A program made the position numbers and the translations under genes. A stretch of DNA of 29,391 bases, from positions 1-29,391 of the forward strand of contig CAZWGO010000026.1 in NCBI GenBank assembly GCA_964633355.1. The letters are read 5' to 3'. Below are positions 7,071 through 13,763 of this stretch, in pieces; position 1 is the stretch's first letter, and every line of letters starts with the position of its first letter. Below the pieces are notes generated by a model. The model searched no databases. It was not told the DNA's origin and saw only the letters and a list, made by a program, of their open reading frames with translations. This DNA comes from Micavibrio_B sp964633355 (GTDB lineage Bacteria > Pseudomonadota > Alphaproteobacteria > Micavibrionales > Micavibrionaceae).

Positions 7071-7811
7071 TTAATTTACATCGAACTTAAAAAGCAGGAT
7101 GCAGTTATTAGCGGTAAAGCTTTCATTGTAAGGCAATGATCCTTCACAGCCTGCCGATGCTCCGGCTCCAGTATCATGGGCCTGCACGCTACCTGTGCCA
7201 GGCATGCCGTCATCCAGCATTTCATCGATGATGCGTGCTATTTGCGGTGTTGCTGTTTGTTCTCCAGGAATGGCGGAATCGTTACCTGTAACGTTGTTGC
7301 GCAATTTTATCCAATGGCCGGATCGTATATGTGTCTGAGAATTGTAAATGATCTGGTAACCCCCACCGAGCTTGGATGCAGGCGAAGTAACACCCCATGC
7401 AGAAGCTGCCGGGTTCGCCCCGATCTCCACCCCTATAATTAAATCAGCAATGGCAAGATGCTTCCAGAATTGAGTATTTTCATTGTCGCCGCTCGAGTCG
7501 CGACCAGCTGCTGGATACCGTGTCCCTACAATTAAATTGCCATTGCCATCCTTGCACATGTGGGCAGCAATGCAATTTGGTACCAAAGTCGTTGCGCTGG
7601 ATATATCTCCAGGAATACCGCCATACATATCGCGGAAGATATTATTTGCGGACTGAAATGATTTTACTTGCGAGACAACGGATTTAATTTTCGAATTCTT
7701 GATCAGCTCCTGGCCTTTTAGAATTCCGCCAATCAAAAGGCCGATGATGATCATGACGATGGAAAGTTCGACAAGGGTGAAGCCGCGCTGGCTTTGGAAA
7801 ATATTAATCAT
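7071..7811 (-). CDS. Type IV pilin-like / pseudopilin protein with prepilin leader
   Basis: The N-terminus has a 9-residue leader ending in QRG followed by FTLVELSIVMIIIGLLIGGI. This is the class III signal cleaved and N-methylated by prepilin peptidase, with the conserved Glu at position 5 of the mature chain. The remaining 200 residues form the variable pilin head and include paired cysteines (PNCIAAHMCKDG, and GCEGS with NNCILLF near the C-terminus). The length of 246 aa is long for a major pilin and fits a minor pilin or a pseudopilin. No secretion ATPase, prepilin peptidase or other pilus gene is adjacent. There is no Shine-Dalgarno; see the promoter entry at 7818-7845. Confidence 0.85.
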   Translation of the reverse strand: MINIFQSQRGFTLVELSIVMIIIGLLIGGILKGQELIKNSKIKSVVSQVKSFQSANNIFRDMYGGIPGDISSATTLVPNCIAAHMCKDGNGNLIVGTRYPAAGRDSSGDNENTQFWKHLAIADLIIGVEIGANPAASAWGVTSPASKLGGGYQIIYNSQTHIRSGHWIKLRNNVTGNDSAIPGEQTATPQIARIIDEMLDDGMPGTGSVQAHDTGAGASAGCEGSLPYNESFTANNCILLFKFDVN

Positions 7812-7817
7812 GAGATC

Positions 7818-7845
7818 ATCATAATGTGAATTTAGACTTTTTTAA
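7818..7845 (-). promoter_or_regulatory. Candidate leaderless promoter of the pilin-like gene
   Basis: On the minus strand TTAAAA (7840-7845) and TATGAT (7818-7823) are separated by 16 nt, and the ATG begins 6 nt after the -10. No ribosome-binding site is visible, so transcription would start on or beside the ATG. Confidence 0.4.
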
Positions 7846-7861
7846 CCCTTTAAAATTAAAT

Positions 7862-7867
7862 TATAAT
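7862..7867 (+). promoter_or_regulatory. -10 box of the tRNA-Arg promoter
   Basis: A perfect TATAAT ends 28 nt before the mature tRNA start. The -35 region is only a T-rich run near 7838-7844. Confidence 0.45.
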
Positions 7868-7895
7868 ACGGTAAAACCTCCACATCCGTCTAATT

Positions 7896-7971
7896 GCGCC
7901 CGTAGCTCAGGGGATAGAGCGCTTCCCTCCGGAGGAAGAGGCCGGAGGTTCGAATCCTCCCGGGCGCGCCA
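7896..7971 (+). tRNA. tRNA-Arg(CCG), CCA encoded
   Basis: A full cloverleaf can be folded. The acceptor stem is GCGCCCG with CGGGCGC, the D-stem GCTC with GAGC, and the anticodon stem CTTCC with GGAAG around the loop CTCCGGA. The T-stem is GGAGG with CCTCC around TTCGAAT. The anticodon CCG (7929-7931) reads CGG. The 3' CCA is encoded at 7969-7971 after discriminator G. Confidence 0.97.
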
Positions 7972-8001
7972 TTCTTCGCCAAGGCTTCGGATGGCAGGCC
8001 A

Positions 8002-8426
8002 TTAAAAAGCAATCTTCACCGAGGCTGCACTTCTATGCGCATCACCATGATAAACGGCTTCGATATTGTTGCCGTCGGGGTCGATCAGGAACGCGGCGTA
8101 ATATCCGGGATGGTAAGGGCGTTCGCCCGGTGCGCCGTTATCTGTACCGCCTGCAGATAATCCCGCTTCATAAAATAATTCGACCATGGCGCGGTCTTGT
8201 GCCTGAAAAGCCAAATGATGCCTACCGGTTAATTGTCCTTGCGCAGCCTTGCTGTCCTGGCTCGAGATGAATAATTCATCTGCCCAGAAAAAATCTTCTT
8301 CAACGCCGCCCATTGGAATATCGAGGACCTGAAAAATCGCTTCATAAAATTTGCGGCTTCGAGATCTTTTACTACGAGTTGGATATGGTCGATCAGGCGT
8401 CCGCGATAGATTTCATTCGTCTCCAT
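8002..8426 (-). pseudogene. Frameshifted VOC / glyoxalase-fold protein
   Basis: Two overlapping minus-strand frames together make one VOC-family domain. The first starts at 8426 behind GGGAG (7 nt) and reads METNEIYRGRLIDHIQLVVKDLEAA. The second continues with KFYEAIFQVLDIPMGGVEED and runs through GRHHLAFQAQDRAMVELFYE to the family signature FLIDPDGNNIEAVYHG before stopping at 8002. One nucleotide appears to be missing near 8346-8357, in a run of A and T. The metal-ligand positions expected of the fold (His in DHIQ, His in HHLAF, Glu in NIEAV) are all present across the two frames. It is therefore either a recent pseudogene or a sequencing/assembly error in an intact gene. The substrate is unknown. 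Confidence 0.85.
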
Positions 8427-8520
8427 AATAATTCTCCCTCTGTTGCACCAGAAATATGGCACGGAACCTTAGATAGAAAAGGGAGTTAGTATAAAAAGAT
8501 TAATATTAAGGAGATTTTTC

Positions 8521-9015
8521 ATGACCACAGTTTCAGCCATATTCAAAAGCCACAAAGATGCCGATAAAGCGCTGCATCAGCTTGATAATGCAGGATTTAA
8601 TAAAGATTCCATTAGCTTTGTGATGTCTGAACAGACACGCGACAGCTATGTTCAGGAAATTAAGGAAAGTACGAAGGCTGATGAAGGTGCAGCTGCCGGG
8701 GCTGGTCTTGGCGGTTTGGCTGGCGCGATTGCCGGTATATTGATGGCCGCGGGGGCGATTGCCATTCCAGGCCTTAACTTGATTGTAACGGGCGCTTTAG
8801 TTTCGTCACTTGCAGGCCTTGGTGCCGGTGCTCTAGCTGGCGGTCTTGTCGGCGGCTTGATCGGCGCGGGTATTCCGGAACATGAAGCCAAGCTTTATGC
8901 GAAAGAAATCGAGCGCGGTAATTTCCTTGTCACCGTTCAAACGGCGACAAAGGAAGAAGAGCAGCAAGCCCGCGAGATTTTTAGCCAGAATAGTGCAGAT
9001 CGTATCGCTGCATAA
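8521..9015 (+). CDS. Glycine-zipper membrane protein, general stress protein 17M-like
   Basis: A 164-aa protein with three parts. The N-terminal domain of about 50 residues (TTVSAIFKSHKDADKALHQL) resembles the general stress protein 17M/YflT domain. The central stretch of about 75 residues is strongly Gly/Ala-rich, with repeated GxxxG spacing (AGAGLGGLAGAIAG and GLGAGALAGGLVGGLIGAG) forming a membrane hairpin. The C-terminal segment IPEHEAKLYAKEIERGNFLV recurs in this protein group. AAGGAG lies 7 nt before the ATG, a very good ribosome site. Such proteins are usually stress-induced, but no stress promoter is clear here. A terminator follows, so it is probably monocistronic. Confidence 0.75.
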   Translation: MTTVSAIFKSHKDADKALHQLDNAGFNKDSISFVMSEQTRDSYVQEIKESTKADEGAAAGAGLGGLAGAIAGILMAAGAIAIPGLNLIVTGALVSSLAGLGAGALAGGLVGGLIGAGIPEHEAKLYAKEIERGNFLVTVQTATKEEEQQAREIFSQNSADRIAA

Positions 9016-9035
9016 GCTTTTGATCATTCCCTTGG

Positions 9036-9079
9036 AAACCCGGTCCGTCATTGAAAAAATGGGGCCCGGGTTTCTTTTA
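9036..9079 (+). terminator. Terminator after the glycine-zipper gene
   Basis: AAACCCGG (9036-9043) pairs with CCGGGTTT (9066-9073) around a loop that can pair partly itself. CTTTT follows. Confidence 0.7.
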
Positions 9080-9147
9080 TGGAATAATATTGTAATTATT
9101 TCTATTTAAGACATTATATCGAAGAATTTATATTTTAAGGCGTTTCC

Positions 9148-10197
9148 ATGAAAAATCTTCTTTTGAATATCTCGCTAATGGCATTCTTGATAGCGCCTGA
9201 AGTTGCCATGGCGCAGGAAGCGCCGCCCCTCATGGATCAGGTGCCTGAAGAGATTAAACGTCAGAATATTACCGATAGTAAAATCATCACGCTCAATTAC
9301 GAGAATGACATGATCGGCGGCGGGGAAGATCAGTACTATACAAATGGCGTACGCGCTTCTCTTCTCGATTTAAATGCCGAAGTACCGCACACGCTATATA
9401 AGATTGCCGATTTTATTCCGCTTGTCGATCTGAATGATGAAACCGGCATTAGCTATTCTGTCGGGCAAAATCTTTATACGCCAGGCGATATTGAAATCGG
9501 CGGACGTCAGGAAGGCGATCGTCCATGGGCGGCGTTTTTGTATGGCTCTGCCGGGTTAACGACGGTAAGCGACAATCATATCGACGAAGTCGAGATGACA
9601 CTCGGTATGGTAGGCCCGGCGGCGCTCGGTGAACAAACGCAAAAATTCATCCATAAGCATGTATCGGATTCGCCGACGCCAGAAGGATGGTCGCATCAAC
9701 TTAAAAACGAACCGGGTTTGATTTTATCGGCGCAGCGTCGTTGGCCGAAAATGTGGGAAACGGATATCGAGGGTTTGTCGATCTCCGCCGGCCCTTATGC
9801 CGGCGCGGCAGTCGGTAACATTTATACTTACGGCAATGGCGGCTTTACAGTTCAGATATCGCCGAAAGGGTCGGAATGGCAAGGAATGCCGGTGCGCGTG
9901 CGTCCTGCAATGCCGGGCAGCGGATTCTTCTCACTCCCCGAAGACGGTCTTGACTGGTCGATTTTCGCAGGTGTCGAAGGCCGCGCGGTCGGGCGTAATA
10001 TTTTCCTCGACGGTAATACATTTACCGATAGCCAGTCGGTCGATAAGAAATTTATCGTCGGTGATGCCAATGCGGGAATTGCCACGACTCTGGGACGCGT
10101 AAGATTGAGTTATTCGATTGTCTGGCGCAGCAAGGAATTTGACGGGCAAGAAGACGATACGATTTTTGGCGTCGCTAATTTGGGCATTAGATACTAA
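9148..10197 (+). CDS. LpxR-like lipid A 3'-O-deacylase (DUF2219 family), outer membrane
   Basis: A signal peptide (residues 1-22, cleaved after AMA) precedes a beta-barrel ending in a C-terminal aromatic residue (ANLGIRY), as expected for an outer-membrane protein. Family landmarks are LNYENDMIGGGEDQYYTNGV (the Asn-Asp and Thr-Asn active-site region), SYSVGQNLYTP, DRPWAAFLYG, and LGMVGPAALGEQTQKFIHKH with the likely catalytic His. LpxR removes the 3'-acyloxyacyl chain of lipid A in Salmonella; activity on this organism's lipid A is inference. AAGG lies 7 nt before the ATG. The length of 349 aa is close to the family norm. The stop overlaps that of the convergent ABC1 gene by 4 nt. Confidence 0.85.
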   Translation: MKNLLLNISLMAFLIAPEVAMAQEAPPLMDQVPEEIKRQNITDSKIITLNYENDMIGGGEDQYYTNGVRASLLDLNAEVPHTLYKIADFIPLVDLNDETGISYSVGQNLYTPGDIEIGGRQEGDRPWAAFLYGSAGLTTVSDNHIDEVEMTLGMVGPAALGEQTQKFIHKHVSDSPTPEGWSHQLKNEPGLILSAQRRWPKMWETDIEGLSISAGPYAGAAVGNIYTYGNGGFTVQISPKGSEWQGMPVRVRPAMPGSGFFSLPEDGLDWSIFAGVEGRAVGRNIFLDGNTFTDSQSVDKKFIVGDANAGIATTLGRVRLSYSIVWRSKEFDGQEDDTIFGVANLGIRY

Positions 10198-11567
10198 GCC
10201 GATTTAATATCGAATCTCTTTAAAATCGTCGTTTGTTTTTTCTGCAATTCGGCAAGATTAAAGCCTTCTATCATTTCATTGAACAGGCGATACCAGTTAA
10301 TTTCCGCTTTCATATGGATAAAAACCGAGCCGAGGCCGAGCGCGGCGCGATCCATAAAGACGAATTCACGCGGCACGGTGACACCGCCGACATCGCGAAG
10401 CTGCTGGTGCACTTTTTGCGCAGTTTCCTTGCCGTAAACGCCGCCTTTCGCTTCGCCGATCTTACGGACTTTATCGTCCATCAATGGTTCGTATAAAAAC
10501 TTCGCCCAGATGGTCAGGGTTTCGATTTGCTCTTTGCTCAAGTTTTTAAAACCCCAGGTTTCATAGGCATGAACGGCGAGTTTCTGGTCATCATTTAAAA
10601 GCGCGTGATAAAGATCGATCACGCCGCCGACAAAGTCGGGACGAAAGACACGAACGCAGCCGAAGTCGAGAAGATTGATGCTTAAATCCTTGCGGATAGA
10701 ATAATTGCCGAGATGGGGATCGCCATGGATGATGCCGTAATGATAAAGCGGGACATACCAGGCGCGAAACATATTCAAGGCAATCGTATTGCGCGTTTCA
10801 ATATCGGAATTTTTGAATTCCAATATTTTCGTGCCGTCCATCCATTCAGACGTCAATAGACGCGATGTTGAAAGATCATCGATAACTTCGGGCACATGCA
10901 CATTCGGTTCGTCTTTTAGAATGTCGGTGTAGAGTTTTTGATGACGGCTTTCGAGTTCGTAATCCAGTTCTTCATTTAGGCGCGCTTTAAGCTCATCATA
11001 AATGTTGGATGTCTTGATCGCCTTATCGTAACTTTCATAAAGAGAAAAAAGAATTTTGAGTTGATTGAGATCGGCTTGAATCGCTGATTGCATATCGGGG
11101 TATTGCAGTTTGCAAGCTACATTTTTACCGTCATTCGTAATCGCTTTATGGACCTGGCCAAGGCTGGCAGCGGCGGCGGCTTCTTTTTCAAAAATTTTGA
11201 AATTGCTTTCCCAATCTTCGCCAAGCTCGGAGCGCATGCGGCGGCGCACGAAAGGCCAGCCCATCGGCGGGGCATTGGATTGCAATTGCTGCATCGCTTC
11301 CGCATATTCAGGCGGCAGGGCTTCGGGAATGGTGGAGAGGATTTGCCCGACCTTCATCAAGGGGCCTTTGAGATTGCCGAGTGCCATCATTAAATCTTCG
11401 GCATGTTGGCCGCGCTCGATTTTGATGCCAAGGAATTTTTCGCCTGCCATGCGCATCGCAAGCCCGCCTACGGTGGTAGACACTTTCCCGTATCGTTTGA
11501 TCTGGGTGCCGAATTGTTTATCGCTCTTGTTCTTGCTTTTGACGGGGGGATTTTTCTTTTCAGGCAT
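10194..11567 (-). CDS. ABC1/UbiB/ADCK-family atypical kinase
   Basis: The protein shows the family's own signatures: the KxGQ motif in LKGPLMKVGQILST, the Ala-rich nucleotide loop AAAAASLGQVHKA replacing the usual Gly-rich loop, the ion-pair Lys in NVACKLQYP, ELDYELESRHQ, and the catalytic HGDPHLGNYS and LLDFGCVRVF. Members such as UbiB and COQ8 are ATPases needed for ubiquinone synthesis. Divergent COQ9 100 bp away supports that role here. At 457 aa it is shorter than E. coli UbiB and shows no clear C-terminal membrane helices, which is closer to the ADCK3/COQ8-like subgroup. The ATG lacks a Shine-Dalgarno; see the promoter at 11574-11602. Confidence 0.88.
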   Translation of the reverse strand: MPEKKNPPVKSKNKSDKQFGTQIKRYGKVSTTVGGLAMRMAGEKFLGIKIERGQHAEDLMMALGNLKGPLMKVGQILSTIPEALPPEYAEAMQQLQSNAPPMGWPFVRRRMRSELGEDWESNFKIFEKEAAAAASLGQVHKAITNDGKNVACKLQYPDMQSAIQADLNQLKILFSLYESYDKAIKTSNIYDELKARLNEELDYELESRHQKLYTDILKDEPNVHVPEVIDDLSTSRLLTSEWMDGTKILEFKNSDIETRNTIALNMFRAWYVPLYHYGIIHGDPHLGNYSIRKDLSINLLDFGCVRVFRPDFVGGVIDLYHALLNDDQKLAVHAYETWGFKNLSKEQIETLTIWAKFLYEPLMDDKVRKIGEAKGGVYGKETAQKVHQQLRDVGGVTVPREFVFMDRAALGLGSVFIHMKAEINWYRLFNEMIEGFNLAELQKKQTTILKRFDIKSA

Positions 11568-11573
11568 GAAGTA

Positions 11574-11602
11574 GTTTTAAAGCAAAACGAAGTGCAATGC
11601 AA
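11574..11602 (-). promoter_or_regulatory. Candidate leaderless promoter of the ABC1 gene
   Basis: On the minus strand TTGCAT (11597-11602) and TAAAAC (11574-11579) are 17 nt apart. The ATG begins 6 nt after the -10, and there is no ribosome-binding site. Confidence 0.4.
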
Positions 11603-11667
11603 AACACTCAAAGCTTCCAACCAATTCCCGTTTTTGGTAAAGTCTAGACATATTTCAGAAGGTTTAT

Positions 11668-12300
11668 ATGAAAGATTTACAATCAATTAAGGATAAAATC
11701 CTGCTTGCCATGATTCCGGATGTCGGCACAAAGGGCTGGAGCTGGGAGGCCGCACAGGGAGCGTCTCTGGCCGAGGGGTTTCAGGACGGTATGTGCAAGG
11801 CTGTGTTTCCTGAAGGATTATCGGATGTGGTTACGCATTTCTCCGACCTTGTTGACCGCGAGATGATGAAACAGCTCGATATCATGGATACGACCAATAT
11901 GCGCGTACGCGAGCGCATTCAAACTGCTATCCTGACCCGTTTTGATGTTCTGGAAAGCATGGGCGCGCGATCCGCTACAAAAACCGCCATGTCATTCTGG
12001 GCTTTCCCGACCCGCGTTTTGCAAGGCCAGCGCGTTTTATGGCGCAGCGCCGACCGTATCTGGAAATGGGCGGGGGATACCGCTCAGGATTATAACCGTT
12101 ATACGAAGCGCGGGCTATTATCCTCGCTGATGATGGGAACCACCTTGGTCTGGCTGGACGATCGGTCGGACAATAAACAGGTTACAAAAGCGTTTCTGGA
12201 GCGCCGCATTGAGAATATCATGGAAATTGGCCGGGCAATTGGTACAATCGGGCAGAAGATGCCAGATATGGCGACCAAAGCCTGGACCCGTAATTCATGA
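11668..12300 (+). CDS. COQ9-family protein
   Basis: COQ9 binds lipid and assists the hydroxylation steps of ubiquinone synthesis together with COQ7. The family's C-terminal region is clear: WAGDTAQDYNRYTKRGLLSS followed by MMGTTLVWLDDRSDNKQVTKAFLERRI, and the amphipathic terminal helix IENIMEIGRAIGTIG. The N-terminal half contains GWSWEAAQGASLAEGF and FPEGLSDVVTHFSD, matching the TetR-like helical fold. At 210 aa it has the normal bacterial length. AGAAGG lies 5 nt before the ATG. It diverges from the ABC1 kinase gene, giving a small ubiquinone locus, and its stop overlaps the next start as ATGA. Confidence 0.9.
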   Translation: MKDLQSIKDKILLAMIPDVGTKGWSWEAAQGASLAEGFQDGMCKAVFPEGLSDVVTHFSDLVDREMMKQLDIMDTTNMRVRERIQTAILTRFDVLESMGARSATKTAMSFWAFPTRVLQGQRVLWRSADRIWKWAGDTAQDYNRYTKRGLLSSLMMGTTLVWLDDRSDNKQVTKAFLERRIENIMEIGRAIGTIGQKMPDMATKAWTRNS

Positions 12301-12947
12301 TCCCCCTTCAACGCGCCGCTAATATATTTCTCCTTCTTTTAACTTTTTCATTTCCGGTTTCTGCGCAGGAAAACCCTGCGCCTACGGTTGCGCCATTTCA
12401 GACGGATGCTGCCGCGCCGGTGAGCAACGGCTCCAAGCTGATGGGCATGTACGATGCCGAACGCCTTCAAGATGTCGTGCCGATGGACAAGGCACACCGC
12501 ACGGGTGAGCAGATTGCCTCCTGGATCGAAGACAGTATCGTCACGTCGCTGAATATCGATCAGCCTGACTGGAATATCCACCAAAAGAAGGTGGCACCGC
12601 TTTTCGATCCTTATGGCTTGCAGGAATATAAAAAATATTTAGACAGCAGCGGTATTCTGACGACCTTAACGTCAAATAATCTTCAGCTAAATGCCGTGGC
12701 AGATTCCGCCTCTGTCCTGCTCAGCGAAGGCGCATTGTCGGGTACTTACCACTGGCTCTATCAAATGCCGGTTATGCTGACCTATTACGACCGAGGAACA
12801 AAAACTCTTAAAAACCGCAATGTCCAGATCAGGAACCAGAAAATAATGGTCAGGGTTCAGGTCGGACGCGCCGCCCCGGGAAGTAAAGCGGGAAATGACG
12901 ATAATGGTATCCTCATCGAGCGCTGGACTGTAATACCCCTAAGATAA
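12297..12947 (+). CDS. DotI/IcmL-like exported protein
   Basis: Residues 1-23 form a signal peptide (cleaved after PVSA), and a Pro/Ala-rich linker follows. From about residue 65 the sequence resembles the periplasmic domain of DotI/IcmL of type IVB secretion (related to conjugation protein TraM). Matching segments are GEQIASWIEDSIVTSLNID, LFDPYGLQEYKKYLDSSGI, LSEGALSGTYHWLYQMPVML, and a terminal strand region with IMVRVQVGR and ERWTVIPL. DotI itself has an N-terminal membrane anchor, whereas this protein seems to have a cleavable signal. No other Dot/Icm genes are in the window, so it is an orphan. The ATGA overlap indicates translational coupling with COQ9. Confidence 0.65.
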   Translation: MIPLQRAANIFLLLLTFSFPVSAQENPAPTVAPFQTDAAAPVSNGSKLMGMYDAERLQDVVPMDKAHRTGEQIASWIEDSIVTSLNIDQPDWNIHQKKVAPLFDPYGLQEYKKYLDSSGILTTLTSNNLQLNAVADSASVLLSEGALSGTYHWLYQMPVMLTYYDRGTKTLKNRNVQIRNQKIMVRVQVGRAAPGSKAGNDDNGILIERWTVIPLR

Positions 12948-13043
12948 AGGCCTAAAACCTGTGATTAAACCGATTCCGGACTTGCTTAGCCTCTGCCGGA
13001 TTTAGTAGGGTCGGGACAATCAATAACAGACGAGAGAGTAGAA

Positions 13044-13334
13044 ATGTCGCAAACAGCGGTGGCGAATGATGCCCCTAATTCCACAGATGAAAAAGATATT
13101 GGCGGCGTTTCAGGCAAACGCCTGCGCAGCTATCTGGACCGGATCGAGCGTCTGGAAGAAGAGAAAAAAGGTATCGCCGACGATATCAAGGATATCTATG
13201 CCGAAGCCAAAGGCGTAGGTTTCGACGCCAAGATTTTGCGCAAAGTATATATGCTGCGCAAAATGAATACCGACAAGCGCCGTGAAGAAGAAGAATTGCT
13301 TGAGCTGTATAAAGCCGCTGTCGGGATCGACTGA
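13044..13334 (+). CDS. gapR: GapR, nucleoid-associated protein (DUF2312)
   Basis: GapR of Caulobacter binds overtwisted AT-rich DNA ahead of replication and transcription and stimulates topoisomerases. The conserved core from residue 22 reads VSGKRLRSYLDRIERLEEEK, IADDIKDIYAEAKGVGFDAK and ILRKVYMLRKMNTDKRREEE, which is the family signature almost end to end. The 20 N-terminal residues are an unconserved acidic/Ser-rich extension. At 96 aa the length is normal. A GAGAG sequence lies upstream of the ATG. The family is characteristic of alphaproteobacteria and their phages; nothing nearby suggests a phage, so this is probably the chromosomal copy. Confidence 0.95.
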   Translation: MSQTAVANDAPNSTDEKDIGGVSGKRLRSYLDRIERLEEEKKGIADDIKDIYAEAKGVGFDAKILRKVYMLRKMNTDKRREEEELLELYKAAVGID

Positions 13335-13368
13335 TAATTATTATCTTTTCGCCTTGGGCTCAAAAATT

Positions 13369-13671
13369 TTAATTACCAAAGGGGCTTGGTTGTCTGGAAG
13401 GTAGTGCAATATCTACCATTCTTGACAGATCAAACCGACTTTCATAAAGCTCGATTATTTTTTCAGGGGATTGATCCGCACATATTTCTGCAACGCGCAT
13501 AAAATCCTTACCTTCTTTCGTTGGCTTGAGAACTTCAGCATTGATAAAAAATGTATGGCTTAGATTGCGGAAAGCTTCATAGCTAAACGAATCTGCGGGA
13601 TCAAAAATCCGGTTGTGATAGCGATCAAGAATTTTCGACTGGCGTGTTTTTATTTCTTCTAAATTACTCAT
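13369..13671 (-). CDS. Hypothetical protein, 100 aa
   Basis: I do not recognise this small protein. It has no signal peptide or membrane segment and appears soluble and mostly helical, with charged N-terminal residues (LEEIKTRQSKILDRYHNRIF) and one cysteine (AEICADQS). It is convergent with gapR and lies downstream of acs on the same strand, with a 92-bp AT-rich gap. AGGA lies 11 nt before the ATG. The coding call rests on length, a reasonable composition and the absence of a competing gene on either strand. Confidence 0.5.
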   Translation of the reverse strand: MSNLEEIKTRQSKILDRYHNRIFDPADSFSYEAFRNLSHTFFINAEVLKPTKEGKDFMRVAEICADQSPEKIIELYESRFDLSRMVDIALPSRQPSPFGN

Positions 13672-13763
13672 TACACAATAATCCTGTTCAACTTTTTAAT
13701 TTTTTTAAATCAAATCAAAAAGCAAAACACTTGGCAATAAATTAATAGGAAATTTTATTTCTT

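Noticed and set aside
7896..8001. tRNA-Arg as an attachment site for an integrated element
   Set aside because: No integrase, no repeat of the tRNA 3' end in the window, and the flanking genes look like ordinary chromosomal ones.
8427..8462. Earlier ATG giving 12 extra residues to the first half of the VOC gene
   Set aside because: The family domain begins soon after the ATG at 8426, and that start has the GGGAG ribosome site; the extra residues would read through that site.
12976..13011. Possible hairpin TCCGG/CCGGA before gapR as a terminator
   Set aside because: The stem has only 5 bp with a long loop and no T-run follows.
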